Shown here one piece after another: positions 24,699 through 33,754 of a stretch of DNA of 35,602 bases. The first letter of the stretch is position 1, and each line of letters opens with the position of its first letter. The translations under genes were made by a program, and so were the position numbers. Source of the DNA: an uncultured bacterium (GTDB lineage: Bacteria > Bacillota > Clostridia > Lachnospirales > Lachnospiraceae); assembly GCA_945949875.1 (NCBI GenBank), contig CAMFGH010000018.1:1-35602 (forward strand). The letters run 5' to 3'. The notes beneath the pieces were generated by a model. It was not told the origin of the DNA and did no database searches. It saw nothing but the letters and a program-made list of their open reading frames with translations.

Positions 24699-25430
24699 AT
24701 GGAAGAGTATGTGTTAAAGGGAGAAGGTCTGAGAAAAGTTTATTATGGAGAGGGAGTATCCGTGGAAGCGTTAAAGGATGCCAGTTTCACCATATATCCG
24801 GGTGAATTTGTGGTAGTCCTTGGGCCTTCCGGGTCCGGGAAAAGTACCCTGCTGAATATGCTGGGTGGAATGGATCAGCCCAGCGATGGAAAGCTGTTTT
24901 ATGTACGCCAGACGAAAAACGGACCGGAAGAAATCGAGCTGACCAGCTTAAATGCGGATAAAATCTCTGATTATAGAAGAGAAGCGGTGGGATTTGTTTT
25001 TCAGTTTTTTAATCTGATCCCATCCCTTTCTGCTCTGGAAAATGTGGAATTGTCGGCAAGTATGTCTGAAAATCCCCGTGACTGCAGGGAAATGATGCGT
25101 TTGGTCAACCTGGAAGGCAGGGAAAAACATTTCCCGTCCCAGTTATCCGGCGGGGAACAGCAGAGAGTATCTATTGCAAGAGCCATTGTAAAAAGGCCCA
25201 AGCTTCTTTTGTGTGATGAACCCACAGGAGCGCTGGACTCCAGGAACAGTGTGGAAGTGGTAAAACTGCTGGTCAAAGTAAAAGAAGAAATGGGCTGCCC
25301 GATTATAGCCATTACACACAATGCCGCCATGGCGCAGGTGGCTGACCGGGTATTTTATATGAAAGACGGTATGCTGGAAAAAATCGTGACAAACGAACAT
25401 CCGATTCCGGTTGAGGAGATGGTATGGTAA
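24699..25430 (+). CDS. ABC transporter ATPase (MacB/LolD-type)
   Basis: This protein of 243 residues is the ATPase of a three-gene exporter. It has Walker A GPSGSGKST at 43-51, the Q-loop FVFQFFNLIPSLSALENVELS, signature LSGGEQQR near 149, Walker B LLLCDEPTGALD near 169 and an H-loop AITHN. The short length and the ENVELS motif are typical of ATPases paired with FtsX-type permeases, which drive peptide, lipid or drug extrusion rather than transport through their own membrane domain. It overlaps the permease gene by 7 bases. The ribosome site is poor: the purine-rich GGGGAAAGG lies about 20 bases before the ATG. Confidence 0.93.
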   Translation: MEEYVLKGEGLRKVYYGEGVSVEALKDASFTIYPGEFVVVLGPSGSGKSTLLNMLGGMDQPSDGKLFYVRQTKNGPEEIELTSLNADKISDYRREAVGFVFQFFNLIPSLSALENVELSASMSENPRDCREMMRLVNLEGREKHFPSQLSGGEQQRVSIARAIVKRPKLLLCDEPTGALDSRNSVEVVKLLVKVKEEMGCPIIAITHNAAMAQVADRVFYMKDGMLEKIVTNEHPIPVEEMVW

Positions 25431-27778
25431 GAATCGGATTTTTGAAAATGTTTCGGGATATGAAACGAAGCTTATCCGCATATCTCATCTGTATCTTTAT
25501 CGTTACCATAGGTTTTGTGGGATACAGTCTGATGCTGGTAACCAGAACCGAGATGGGTGAAGCAAAGGATATGTTCTTTGAACAGTGCAACTACTGTGAC
25601 GGTTTTGCGGAAGTGGTTTCTGCTCCGGCGACTGTTGCCAGGGAGCTGGAAAAAATTCCGGGAGTGATGAGTGTACAGGGGCGGATCGTCCAGAAGATCC
25701 CGGTTGAAGAGATGGGCAGTGATGACATTCATTTGAAGGTGATCTCTCAGACCATCGACGGGATGAACCGTGTTTATCTGGAAAACGGAAGAAATCCGGC
25801 AGCCGGTGAGGATGAGATCGTAGTAGGAACCGGTTTCTATGGGGCCCATGATCTGGAGCCGGGAGAGAAAATCACCATTTCACCCCAGGGAACGAACAGG
25901 CAGATGACCATAGTGGGGCATGGTGTGTCACCGGAAAGCATGTATCTGGTACAGAATCTGGCAGAGATGCTTCCGGCACTGGATAAGTATGATGCGGCAT
26001 TTGTGGATATTCAGACTGCAGAAAAAATCTGGGGCCACAAAGGAGAAGTCAATCAGTTCTTGTTCAGGATGAAACCGGGAGCAGATTTTGAAGACATAAA
26101 AGAGGAAGTGGAGGATGTTCTGGATCCCTATGGGGTGACCAGTACCTATGATGGTATGGATGAGGTTTCTGTTGCGATTTTCCAGCAGGAATTGGATCAG
26201 ATGGAACAGATGTCGGCTTATATTCCTGTCCTTTTTCTTGGAGTGGCAGCGGTTATTCTATATATTTTACTAAACCGATTGCTGGGGCAGCAGAGAACCC
26301 AGATCGGAACGTTGATGGCTCTGGGGGTCCGGCCCCGGCTGATAAGGCTTCATTATGTGGGATATGGTCTTACGGTGGGCCTGATCGGCGGATGTGTGGG
26401 CGGCATTTTAGGTAATTATTCTGCCGCTCCGCTTACAGATTATTATAAAGTATTTTATCAGATCCCGGATGTGACGAAGGGGTTTTATGTTCAGTATGTG
26501 ATACAGGGAATGGTCATGGCCGGTGGCTTTTGTAGCCTGATCAGTTATATTTGTACCGGTATGGTGAAAAAGCAGACACCTGCCGGGGCACTCAGACCGG
26601 AGGCACCGAAAACCAGCAGACGTTTTTTCATGGAAATCATTCCGGGATTTACCAGGATGTTTACTGTGCCGGGAATTATGGGAGTGAGAAGCCTGGCCAG
26701 ACACCGAAGAAGAACCGTTCTTTCCCTGTGCGGTGTGGCCTGTGCGTATATGATCACTGCAACGCTGGTGTCTATGTCTTCTTTATTTGATATCTTTATT
26801 TTCTCGGAACTGGAAGAAAATCAGCAGCAGGATATTGCGGTGAGCTTTACTGAGCTGATCAAAGAAGAGGATGCACTGGAAATATTAAGCAATCCCCGGA
26901 TGCAGAAAATGGAAGGAGTACTGGAAGTTGGGGCACAGCTGAAAAGCAGGAAAGATGATCTGGACGTTACGATTTCTGCCATTGACCGGGATGCCCAGTT
27001 GACCAGACTGTATGATGCGGAAGGAAACGCTGTTTATACCAGGCAGGAAGGCATTGTACTTTCGGAGTTCATGGCTTCCAGACTGGGGCTGCAAAAAGGA
27101 GATTATGTTACGTTGAAAATGACCTGGCCGGAAGAAAAGGAGTATGAAATCCCGGTTACAGATCTGATGGCCCAATATATCGGAACAACAGCTTATATGT
27201 CAAAAGAGGCGTTGGGAGATCTGACCCCTTATCATGATGTGATAAGCAGCGTAAAATGCAAGGCACCGGAGGATGTCAGGGAAGAATTGAAACAGCAGGT
27301 GGACGATTCTCCTTATGAGGGCATTATTGAAACAAGACAGGAAAAAATCGATCAGTACAGGTCCATGATGGGAAGCATGAATATGATTTTGTTTTCCATG
27401 GCATTTCTCGGAGTGGTTGTTGGAATCGCAGTGGTATATACCAGTTCACTGATCTATTACGAAGAATTAAAACGTGAGATATCCACGCTGATGATGCTGG
27501 GAATGCGAAGCGGGGAATGTCTGGATGTGATTTCGGTGGGTCAGTATCTTCTGGCCTGTGGTGGTATCCTGCTGGGGATTCCCATGACCATGTGGGCAAG
27601 CAGAGTGATTTCCACCGGAATGGCTTCTGAGATGTTTACCATTCCGGATTTTGTGGAGGGCAAGGCACTGGTGGTATCGGTGTTTCTGATTTTTCTTTCG
27701 GTATGGTTCAGCAGCAGGCTGATCCTGCGGAAGATGAAGAAACTGGTACCGGTGGAAATGCTGAGAGAACGGGAGTAG
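25424..27778 (+). CDS. FtsX-type ABC transporter permease
   Basis: This protein of 784 residues has two FtsX/MacB-core modules. There is a membrane segment at about 15-35, a large extracellular domain, three segments at about 265-375 (LFLGVAAVILYILL, GLTVGLIGGCVGGIL, GMVMAGGFCSLISY), another at about 435-460, a second extracellular domain (MASRLGLQKGDYVTL, a typical FtsX-family motif) and three segments at about 650-770. It overlaps the ATPase gene by 7 bases (ATGGTAA). With the ATPase and the downstream adaptor it forms a MacAB-like exporter. In a Gram-positive cell there is no outer-membrane partner, so substrates are probably released outside the membrane. The substrate is unknown. Confidence 0.92.
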   Translation: MVRIGFLKMFRDMKRSLSAYLICIFIVTIGFVGYSLMLVTRTEMGEAKDMFFEQCNYCDGFAEVVSAPATVARELEKIPGVMSVQGRIVQKIPVEEMGSDDIHLKVISQTIDGMNRVYLENGRNPAAGEDEIVVGTGFYGAHDLEPGEKITISPQGTNRQMTIVGHGVSPESMYLVQNLAEMLPALDKYDAAFVDIQTAEKIWGHKGEVNQFLFRMKPGADFEDIKEEVEDVLDPYGVTSTYDGMDEVSVAIFQQELDQMEQMSAYIPVLFLGVAAVILYILLNRLLGQQRTQIGTLMALGVRPRLIRLHYVGYGLTVGLIGGCVGGILGNYSAAPLTDYYKVFYQIPDVTKGFYVQYVIQGMVMAGGFCSLISYICTGMVKKQTPAGALRPEAPKTSRRFFMEIIPGFTRMFTVPGIMGVRSLARHRRRTVLSLCGVACAYMITATLVSMSSLFDIFIFSELEENQQQDIAVSFTELIKEEDALEILSNPRMQKMEGVLEVGAQLKSRKDDLDVTISAIDRDAQLTRLYDAEGNAVYTRQEGIVLSEFMASRLGLQKGDYVTLKMTWPEEKEYEIPVTDLMAQYIGTTAYMSKEALGDLTPYHDVISSVKCKAPEDVREELKQQVDDSPYEGIIETRQEKIDQYRSMMGSMNMILFSMAFLGVVVGIAVVYTSSLIYYEELKREISTLMMLGMRSGECLDVISVGQYLLACGGILLGIPMTMWASRVISTGMASEMFTIPDFVEGKALVVSVFLIFLSVWFSSRLILRKMKKLVPVEMLRERE

Positions 27779-27869
27779 TTTGGATAATGTATAGGGAATG
27801 AAACGGTAAATTTATCATAGAAAAAAGGGTAGAAGTTTAGAAGAGCAGGAATAATAGGAGCAATCAATC

Positions 27870-29267
27870 ATGAAAAAAAGTGTAAAAGTGGTGATCGGGG
27901 CTGTCTTTGCAGTGATAGCGGTAATCGCCGGAGTAATGTACATGATGACACCCGAAAAGGTGGAGATCATCACGGTTTCCAAGGGACAGATGGAAGATAC
28001 CCTGGAACTGGAAGCAAATGTGATTTCCGATGAGGGAGAAGTGATTTTGTCCGGCACCAGCGGAACCGTAACAGAGGTTTTATGCAGGATCGGAGAGCAG
28101 GTAGGGGCCGGAGAAGAAGTGATACGGATCGATGATGAAGCGTATCAGCAGGATCTGGCGGATCAGATAGAGGGGCTGAAGAAACAAAAAGCAGCCATTT
28201 ACGGGCAGGGCGAAAGCAATCAGCTACAGCTGGCCCTTCAGCAGCAACAGCTCCAGGCACAGATCACCAGCGCAGTGCAGGAATATGATCTGATGTTTGG
28301 GGAAAACGGCACTGCAGTACATAATGAGAATGCAGCAAAATATGCCAGGGACACAGCGCAGGCTACCTATGAGGCAGCAGTAGATACCAATAAGGAATGG
28401 AAAAATCTGAAAAAAGAGGGAAAAGCGGAAGGCAGTAATCCATACTCCTCCGACCAGCTGATTGCATTATCCAGTGCATATTCTGAGGCAAGCGAGGCAT
28501 ACGAGAATGCAAAACTGGCCAATTCTGCCCAGCAAAGGCAGTACTATCTGGATAAAATAGAAGCATTGAAGGTGGAATACAATACGATTTCAGACAGCAT
28601 CGCCAGAGGGGCAACCGGAATCCAGCAGAATGCAGGACAGGTTCAGACCAGTATTGATACGTTAACAAGAAAACAGGAAGTAACCCCGGCAGCACCGATT
28701 AAAAGTGGTATCGTAGCAGAGCTTCTGGTGGAGAACGGAAGCTACGTGGTAGAGAATCAGCCTCTGGTCCGTTTATACCAGTCCGGAAATAAAAAGCTGG
28801 AGGCCTGGATGCTGACAGATGACGTCGTCTATTATCATGTGGGAGATGCAGTGCAGGTGTCTTTGCCGGATGATACTGTAGTAGAAGAGAAAATCACATT
28901 TATTTCGCCTCTGGCAGAACAGCAGCTTTCTACTTTGGGCGTCAATGAAAACAGATGCCGGGTGGAATTGTCTGCCGATCACATTCCGGAACAAATGGGA
29001 CCGGGGTATGAGGTGACGCTGCATTTTTCCAGAGCGTTAGCAGAGGATGCCATTCAGATTCCTGTTTCAGCCCTTGCAAATGAGAATCAGGAAACCATAG
29101 TTTATACAGTGGAAAATGGTATTTGCAGGAAAATGGCGGTAACCACCGGCGTCTATAGCGGTGGATTTGTAGAAATCTTAAGCGGTCTTTCCGATGGGCA
29201 GCAGATTATCGACCACCCGGGGGATTATGAACTGAAAGATGGGGCAAAGATAGAAGTTTTACCCTAG
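27870..29267 (+). CDS. Membrane-fusion (HlyD/MacA-like) exporter subunit
   Basis: This protein of 465 residues has an N-terminal membrane anchor (about 5-27), a first lipoyl-like half (GTVTEVLCRIGEQVGAGEEVIRID), a long glutamine- and alanine-rich coiled coil (about 95-265), the second lipoyl half (KSGIVAELLVENGSYVVENQPLVRLY) and a beta-barrel/membrane-proximal part ending VEILSGLSDGQQIIDHPGDYELKDGA. This is the adaptor of the ATPase and permease just upstream. The 91-base gap to the permease ends in AGGAG before the ATG. No terminator hairpin is obvious after it. Confidence 0.9.
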   Translation: MKKSVKVVIGAVFAVIAVIAGVMYMMTPEKVEIITVSKGQMEDTLELEANVISDEGEVILSGTSGTVTEVLCRIGEQVGAGEEVIRIDDEAYQQDLADQIEGLKKQKAAIYGQGESNQLQLALQQQQLQAQITSAVQEYDLMFGENGTAVHNENAAKYARDTAQATYEAAVDTNKEWKNLKKEGKAEGSNPYSSDQLIALSSAYSEASEAYENAKLANSAQQRQYYLDKIEALKVEYNTISDSIARGATGIQQNAGQVQTSIDTLTRKQEVTPAAPIKSGIVAELLVENGSYVVENQPLVRLYQSGNKKLEAWMLTDDVVYYHVGDAVQVSLPDDTVVEEKITFISPLAEQQLSTLGVNENRCRVELSADHIPEQMGPGYEVTLHFSRALAEDAIQIPVSALANENQETIVYTVENGICRKMAVTTGVYSGGFVEILSGLSDGQQIIDHPGDYELKDGAKIEVLP

Positions 29268-29297
29268 GGAATGCCAAAATCTGTTTTGTGATATGAA

Positions 29298-29327
29298 TTG
29301 CGCAATTTCCTATTGATGTGGTATAGT
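29298..29327 (+). promoter_or_regulatory. Candidate metN promoter with overlapping palindrome
   Basis: TTGCGC (29298-29303) and TATAGT (29322-29327) are separated by 18 bases, about 93 bases before metN. The perfect palindrome AATTGCGCAATT (29296-29307) covers the -35 box and could be an operator. No SAM or T-box riboswitch is recognisable in the leader. Confidence 0.45.
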
Positions 29328-29419
29328 ATAAAGCGTTTATAGTTTTCAGATGAGGCATAGTAAAAGTTGTCTGCATTTTTACAGGCGGATAGCTTTTTAA
29401 TGGAAAAAGAGGAAAAAAC

Positions 29420-30442
29420 ATGGCAATACAGGAAATCATGATCAAGGTTGAGGACATCAGCAAGAGCTTTGAGAGCAAGGATGCTACAGTAAATGCCCTG
29501 AACCACGTTAATTTGGAAATTCACAAAGGAGAGATATACGGCGTCATCGGTATGAGTGGTGCAGGAAAAAGTACCCTGGTAAGATGCTTAAACCTGCTGG
29601 AAAAGCCAACATCCGGAAATGTCTATATTGAAGGGAAAAATCTGATGCAGCTCAGTGAAAAAGAGCTGCGGGAAGTAAGAACCCATATTGCAATGATCTT
29701 CCAGCATTTTAATCTGCTGATGCAGAGAACCGTTCTGGATAATATCTGTTTTCCGCTGGAAATCGTTGGAATGAAAAAGAAAGAAGCACGGGAAAAGGCA
29801 AAGGAACTGCTGAAGATCGTGGATCTGGAAGAAAAAGCCAAGGCTTATCCGGCTCAGCTTTCCGGGGGACAAAAGCAGCGTGTGGCGATTGCCAGAGCCC
29901 TTGCCATGGATCCGAAGATCCTGCTTTGTGATGAGGCTACCAGTGCCCTTGACCCTACAACGACCAAGTCGATTCTTGCTCTGCTGAAGAAGATCAATCG
30001 GGAATTTGGTATTACCATCGTGATCATTACCCATGAAATGACAGTGGTACAGGAAATATGTTCCCATGTGGCGATCATTGATCACGGAGATCTGGCAGAG
30101 ACCGGTACGGTGGAAGATGTATTCTCCCATCCGAAGACAAAAGCTGCGAAAAAACTGGTATTCCAGGGCGAAGATAAGGAATATTCCGAGCTCAGCAGCA
30201 AGCGCTGCGTTCGTATCGTTTTCAAAGAAAATCCATCGGCAGAGCCGGTCATCGGAAATATGATCCTGGAGTGCAAGGCACCGGTCAATATTTTACAGGC
30301 TGATACAAAAGATATCGGTGGAATAGCGCACGGTCAGATGATTCTGCAGCTGCCGGATGATGAAATCATAGCCAATCGAATGATTGCTTATCTGCAGGAA
30401 AGAAAACTGGAAGTGGAGGTGCTGGAAGACTATGTTCAGTAA
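29420..30442 (+). CDS. metN: Methionine ABC transporter ATPase
   Basis: This protein of 340 residues powers uptake of methionine. Walker A is GMSGAGKST near 45, the signature LSGGQKQR near 147, Walker B ILLCDEATSALDPTTT near 167 and the H-loop IITHEMTVVQ. Residues about 262-340 form the NIL regulatory domain (CKAPVNILQADTKDIGGIAHGQMILQL), which binds methionine and inhibits transport in E. coli MetN. It overlaps metI by 11 bases. The ribosome site AGAGGAAA is good. The substrate-binding lipoprotein gene metQ is not in the window. Confidence 0.93.
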   Translation: MAIQEIMIKVEDISKSFESKDATVNALNHVNLEIHKGEIYGVIGMSGAGKSTLVRCLNLLEKPTSGNVYIEGKNLMQLSEKELREVRTHIAMIFQHFNLLMQRTVLDNICFPLEIVGMKKKEAREKAKELLKIVDLEEKAKAYPAQLSGGQKQRVAIARALAMDPKILLCDEATSALDPTTTKSILALLKKINREFGITIVIITHEMTVVQEICSHVAIIDHGDLAETGTVEDVFSHPKTKAAKKLVFQGEDKEYSELSSKRCVRIVFKENPSAEPVIGNMILECKAPVNILQADTKDIGGIAHGQMILQLPDDEIIANRMIAYLQERKLEVEVLEDYVQ

Positions 30443-31094
30443 TGAGATAATCAGTATGTTAGTGGAAGGTACATGGGTGACTTTATACATGACACTGACC
30501 TCCACCTTTTTTGCATATATTCTGGGTCTGCCTCTGGGGATTACCCTGGTGCTGACCAGAAAAGATGGTTTGAGACCAAATCAATTCATCTATAAGATCA
30601 TTGATGTTGTAGTGAATATTGTTCGAAGTGTACCATTTCTGATCCTGCTTATTCTGATCATTCCGTTTACCAGAGCTCTGGTGGGGAAAAGTTATGGTCC
30701 TACTGCAACGATTGTACCTTTGACCATTGCAGCAGCCCCCTTTATTGCCAGACTGGTGGAATCCTCCTTGCTGGAGGTGGATCAGGGAGTGATCGAAGCA
30801 GCGCAGAGTATGGGAGCAAGCACCTGGCATATCGTTTGGAAGGTGTTACTGGCGGAAGCCAGAACTTCCCTGATCATCAATGCAACCATTGCGCTGGCAA
30901 CGATCCTGGGATATTCCGCCATGTCCGGTACGGTAGGCGGCGGTGGTCTGGGTGATATCGCGATTCGTTATGGATATTATCGATATGAAACAGATATCAT
31001 GTTTGCAACGGTTATTTTGTTGATCCTGCTTGTTCAGATCATGCAGTATATTGGGACTAAGGTGGCAAAGAAGATTGATAAGAGATATCGGTAA
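30432..31094 (+). CDS. metI: Methionine ABC transporter permease
   Basis: This protein has 220 residues from ATG 30432, where the homologous start MFSNEIISMLVEGTWVTLYM lies; an in-frame ATG at 30384 inside metN would add unlikely residues. It has five membrane segments and the permease coupling motif EAAQSMGASTWHIVWKVLLAEA, followed by SAMSGTVGGGGLGDIAIRYGYYRY, characteristic of MetI. The ribosome site GGAAGA lies within the end of metN, which fits coupled translation. Confidence 0.94.
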   Translation: MFSNEIISMLVEGTWVTLYMTLTSTFFAYILGLPLGITLVLTRKDGLRPNQFIYKIIDVVVNIVRSVPFLILLILIIPFTRALVGKSYGPTATIVPLTIAAAPFIARLVESSLLEVDQGVIEAAQSMGASTWHIVWKVLLAEARTSLIINATIALATILGYSAMSGTVGGGGLGDIAIRYGYYRYETDIMFATVILLILLVQIMQYIGTKVAKKIDKRYR

Positions 31095-31141
31095 GGAATG
31101 AAAGTGCTGTCGGTTAGCGTATGGATGAGAGGCATCAATAG

Positions 31142-31792
31142 ATGAATAATCAATTATTAGCGATAATAGGAATCATAGGAGGTCTCCTGTGTGCAGTTGC
31201 AGATTGTCTTTTGGATCTGAAAGGCGCAGATAACGAAAAGCTGGGAGAAGGAAAGTACATTGACAGCAAGTGGCAGGATATGGCCCATTGGCGTTTTGTG
31301 GCATCCGGCATATTAGCCATGTTTGCGGTACCCATGTATACCTGTGGCTTTCTGTCACTCATGAATCAGGTGGGGACAGAACATAGTACTTTTGCGTTGA
31401 TTATGAAGGCGGTCTTTTGCTGTGGCGCGATGGGAGGATTTATGATTCACTCTTACTTGTGTCTCATGCCCACAATCTATCAGAAGATTATGGTGACTGA
31501 TCATTTTGCTTTGGCAGAAACGGTTATCTCCAGTACATTCCGGCAGATCATAGTTCCTTTTGTAACACTTTACAGTATGCTTGTAATTTTTCCATCGATT
31601 GCAGTAATCTATGGGATTTTAGCTGGGATGATAGCTCTGCCGGTTTGGTGTGTTATCATGAATCCCCTTGTCTTTCAACTGATAGGTCTGCTCTTTCGGG
31701 CAACCGGATGCAAATGGTTCATAGATGCGCCAAGTATATGCGCGGCCAGTCTGGGACTGGCTATGTATGGTGTGCTTGCACTTATGATGTGA
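31142..31792 (+). CDS. Multi-pass membrane protein of unknown function
   Basis: This protein of 216 residues has about six hydrophobic segments: about 5-24, 55-75, 88-110, 128-142, 147-173 and 195-215. After the first segment comes a conserved-looking DLKGADNEKLG...IDSKWQDMAHWRF stretch, and there is a histidine in MIHSYLCLMPTIY. I do not recognise a characterised family; similar hypothetical membrane proteins occur in Clostridia. It lies 47 bases after metI with a GAGAGG ribosome site, so it may be co-transcribed, but a transport role is not shown. It ends in a convergent gap facing the HAD phosphatase. Confidence 0.8.
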   Translation: MNNQLLAIIGIIGGLLCAVADCLLDLKGADNEKLGEGKYIDSKWQDMAHWRFVASGILAMFAVPMYTCGFLSLMNQVGTEHSTFALIMKAVFCCGAMGGFMIHSYLCLMPTIYQKIMVTDHFALAETVISSTFRQIIVPFVTLYSMLVIFPSIAVIYGILAGMIALPVWCVIMNPLVFQLIGLLFRATGCKWFIDAPSICAASLGLAMYGVLALMM

Positions 31793-31835
31793 AGGCTATG
31801 GTATGTTCCGTGCAGTCAAACGGAAAGCATTATAC

Positions 31836-31868
31836 AGGGATTTGGTCTATAAAACAGACCAAATCCCT
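31836..31868. terminator. Hairpin between convergent genes, possible terminator
   Basis: GGGATTTGGTCT (31837-31848) and AGACCAAATCCC (31856-31867) pair perfectly, with A-T closing at 31836/31868. The stop codon of the minus-strand phosphatase lies in the first arm. Neither side has a good T-tract, so it may act as a weak bidirectional terminator or protect transcript ends. Confidence 0.55.
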
Positions 31869-32488
31869 TCTGTATTTTCTACGAGATAAGTGGCACCGGC
31901 TTCTGTGAGTTCTTCTCTGGAGCCATATCCATACAGCACACCTATGGAATCCATTCCAAAATGCTTCGCGCCAAGAATATCAAATTTTCGATCTCCCACC
32001 ATGACAACATCTGAGACATCCGTGATACCAAACTGTTCCAGGGCATATTCGATGACTTCAATTTTTGTATTTCTTTTCTCATCCATGGTAGGAGCGGAGA
32101 TGATATCAAAATACGGAAGAAGATGGAAATGGTCTAAAATCTGAATCGATAACTTGTCTGGTTTTGAAGTGGCCAGACCGATTCGGCGACCGGATTTCTT
32201 TATATCAGATAGCAGTTTTTCGATACCCGGATAGACTTCATTTTCGAAAAGTCCTTTCACATTGTAATATTCCCGGTAATCCCTGACTCTTTGACTGGCC
32301 TGTTCTTCTGTAAAATGATAGAATTCTTTGAAAGAGTCTTTCAGAGGTGGACCGATAAAAGGGAAAAGTGTGCTTTTATCTTCCACCTGAATCCCTGCTT
32401 TGGCAAGCGCATAGGAAACCGCATTGGTGATTCCCTTTCCGGAATCGGTAAGAGTTCCGTCTAAATCAAATAGAATTGTTTGATACAT
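31847..32488 (-). CDS. HAD-family phosphatase (phosphoglycolate phosphatase-like)
   Basis: This protein has 213 residues from ATG 32486-32488, preceded on its strand by GAGGT; about 39 in-frame residues further upstream are not part of the family. HAD motifs: the nucleophile FDLDGTLTDSG near 6-16, motif II LATSKP, the motif III lysine in NTKIEVIEYAL and motif IV VMVGDRKFDILGAK. The helical cap (about 15-80) is of the Gph/PgmB type. The substrate could be phosphoglycolate, a sugar phosphate or a nucleotide. It is a single gene, divergent from the thioredoxin-like gene. Confidence 0.9.
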   Translation of the reverse strand: MYQTILFDLDGTLTDSGKGITNAVSYALAKAGIQVEDKSTLFPFIGPPLKDSFKEFYHFTEEQASQRVRDYREYYNVKGLFENEVYPGIEKLLSDIKKSGRRIGLATSKPDKLSIQILDHFHLLPYFDIISAPTMDEKRNTKIEVIEYALEQFGITDVSDVVMVGDRKFDILGAKHFGMDSIGVLYGYGSREELTEAGATYLVENTEGIWSVL

Positions 32489-32659
32489 AATATGACCTCG
32501 TTGTATAATCATTTGTATAAGAGCTAAAAGTCTGAAATATGAAACATGATTATTTGGTTTCATCAGAGCATTCCTATTATATCGAATATTGAAGGGAAAA
32601 ACCATTGCTTTTGAGGAAATAGATTTTGACCATTAAGAAAAACCGGAGGATGAAAAAGT

Positions 32660-33646
32660 ATGAGCATGTCACAGGATAATCAGCAGGATAAGGAAAAGAA
32701 CACCAGAAAGATTCTTATTATCTGCTGTAGTGCGTTGGGAATTTTGGCAGTTGTATTTGTACTTCTGATTTTGGGGATTTACGCAACAGATTCGAGCTCC
32801 CGGAAAGCAAAGGAAAAAGTGAAGAAAGAGATCGAAGAGGAAGTAGATGAGATCGAAGAAGAGCTGGGAGAAGAAGCAGAAGGCAAGCTGAAAGATATTG
32901 CGAAAGATGTGGATGAGGAGTCTTTAGACAAGGCAAAAGATAAGGCAAAGGATATATTTGATGGTATAGAAGACGGGAATGACACAGCAGGGGAGGCCAA
33001 AGAGGCAACCCTGGAAGAGTCAGAAGATGATCACAGGTATACAGGCCCTCATTTGAGAGATCAGATGGAAGAAGATTCTTCGAAAGGGAATTCAGTCGAA
33101 GATCCGACAGGGAGAACAAAAAAACCAGCGGGTGAAGTGCCTGCAGAAGATGCAACTGCAGGAGAGACAGCTCCGGCAGAGCAGGCGGAAGCTGCCACAG
33201 AATATGTCTGGAGAGGGGACAGTTCAAAGGATTTTACTGTGACTCTTGCAAGTGGCTCTACTTTTACTTTGTCAGAACAGGCTGGCAAAGTCGTTTTGGT
33301 CAATTTCTGGACAACCTGGTGCGGGCCGTGCTGTCGTGAGATGCCTGCCTTTGAAAAGCTCTATGGAGATTATGGTAACAGTGGTGATGTAAGAATCGTG
33401 GCAATCGATTGCGGTGAGAGTACTTCTACCGTAAACTCTTTTATTTCCAGTAACGGATATACATTTCCAATTGGATATGACACAGACGGAAGCATCAGCT
33501 CGAAATATAGTGTAAGCAGTATACCTTATACCGTGATTTTCAATAAGGATGGTACCGTTTATACCGATTATGTTGGAGCGGCGGATGCGGATACACAGTA
33601 TCGCGAGTATAAAAACGCAATCGAAGGAGCCCTTGCAAATCAATAG
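32660..33646 (+). CDS. Membrane-anchored thioredoxin-like protein (TlpA/ResA-type)
   Basis: This protein of 328 residues has an N-terminal membrane segment (about 18-42) and a long, highly charged region (about 48-185) rich in lysine/glutamate heptads and then in acidic, alanine and proline residues; it probably spans the wall zone. A thioredoxin-fold domain follows from about 188 (KDFTVTLASGSTFTLSEQ) with the active site WCGPCCREMP near 220, so the motif is CGPC followed by a third cysteine. SSIPYTVIFNKDG gives the cis-proline region. TlpA/ResA proteins reduce or exchange disulfides outside the membrane. A small CXXC peptide and a 4Fe-4S membrane protein follow, which suggests an electron route to it. 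The ribosome site is GGAGG. Confidence 0.92.
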   Translation: MSMSQDNQQDKEKNTRKILIICCSALGILAVVFVLLILGIYATDSSSRKAKEKVKKEIEEEVDEIEEELGEEAEGKLKDIAKDVDEESLDKAKDKAKDIFDGIEDGNDTAGEAKEATLEESEDDHRYTGPHLRDQMEEDSSKGNSVEDPTGRTKKPAGEVPAEDATAGETAPAEQAEAATEYVWRGDSSKDFTVTLASGSTFTLSEQAGKVVLVNFWTTWCGPCCREMPAFEKLYGDYGNSGDVRIVAIDCGESTSTVNSFISSNGYTFPIGYDTDGSISSKYSVSSIPYTVIFNKDGTVYTDYVGAADADTQYREYKNAIEGALANQ

Positions 33647-33754
33647 AAGAGCCAGGAAAAGAGCCAGGAAAAATGGCAGGAGAAGTACCAGGAAAAGTAC
33701 CGGAAAAAGTGCTAAGATAAATGACTAGATAAATGATGAGGTAAATGAAAAGAT
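33647..33754 (+). repeat. Nine degenerate 12-base tandem repeats filling a gene junction
   Basis: Starting on the base after the TAG of the thioredoxin-like gene, nine units of exactly 12 bases run to 33754. The first two are identical (AAGAGCCAGGAA) and the last are diverged to AAATGACTAGAT, AAATGATGAGGT and AAATGAAAAGAT. The start codon of the next gene straddles the end of the ninth unit. Read in the frame of the upstream gene past its TAG, the first six units encode KSQE, KSQE, KWQE, KYQE, KYRK and KC before TAA at 33713-33715. Confidence 0.88.

Noticed and set aside
29268-29419. SAM riboswitch or T-box leader before metN
   Set aside because: There is no paired-core pattern, no T-box-like motif and no terminator hairpin in the 152-base leader.
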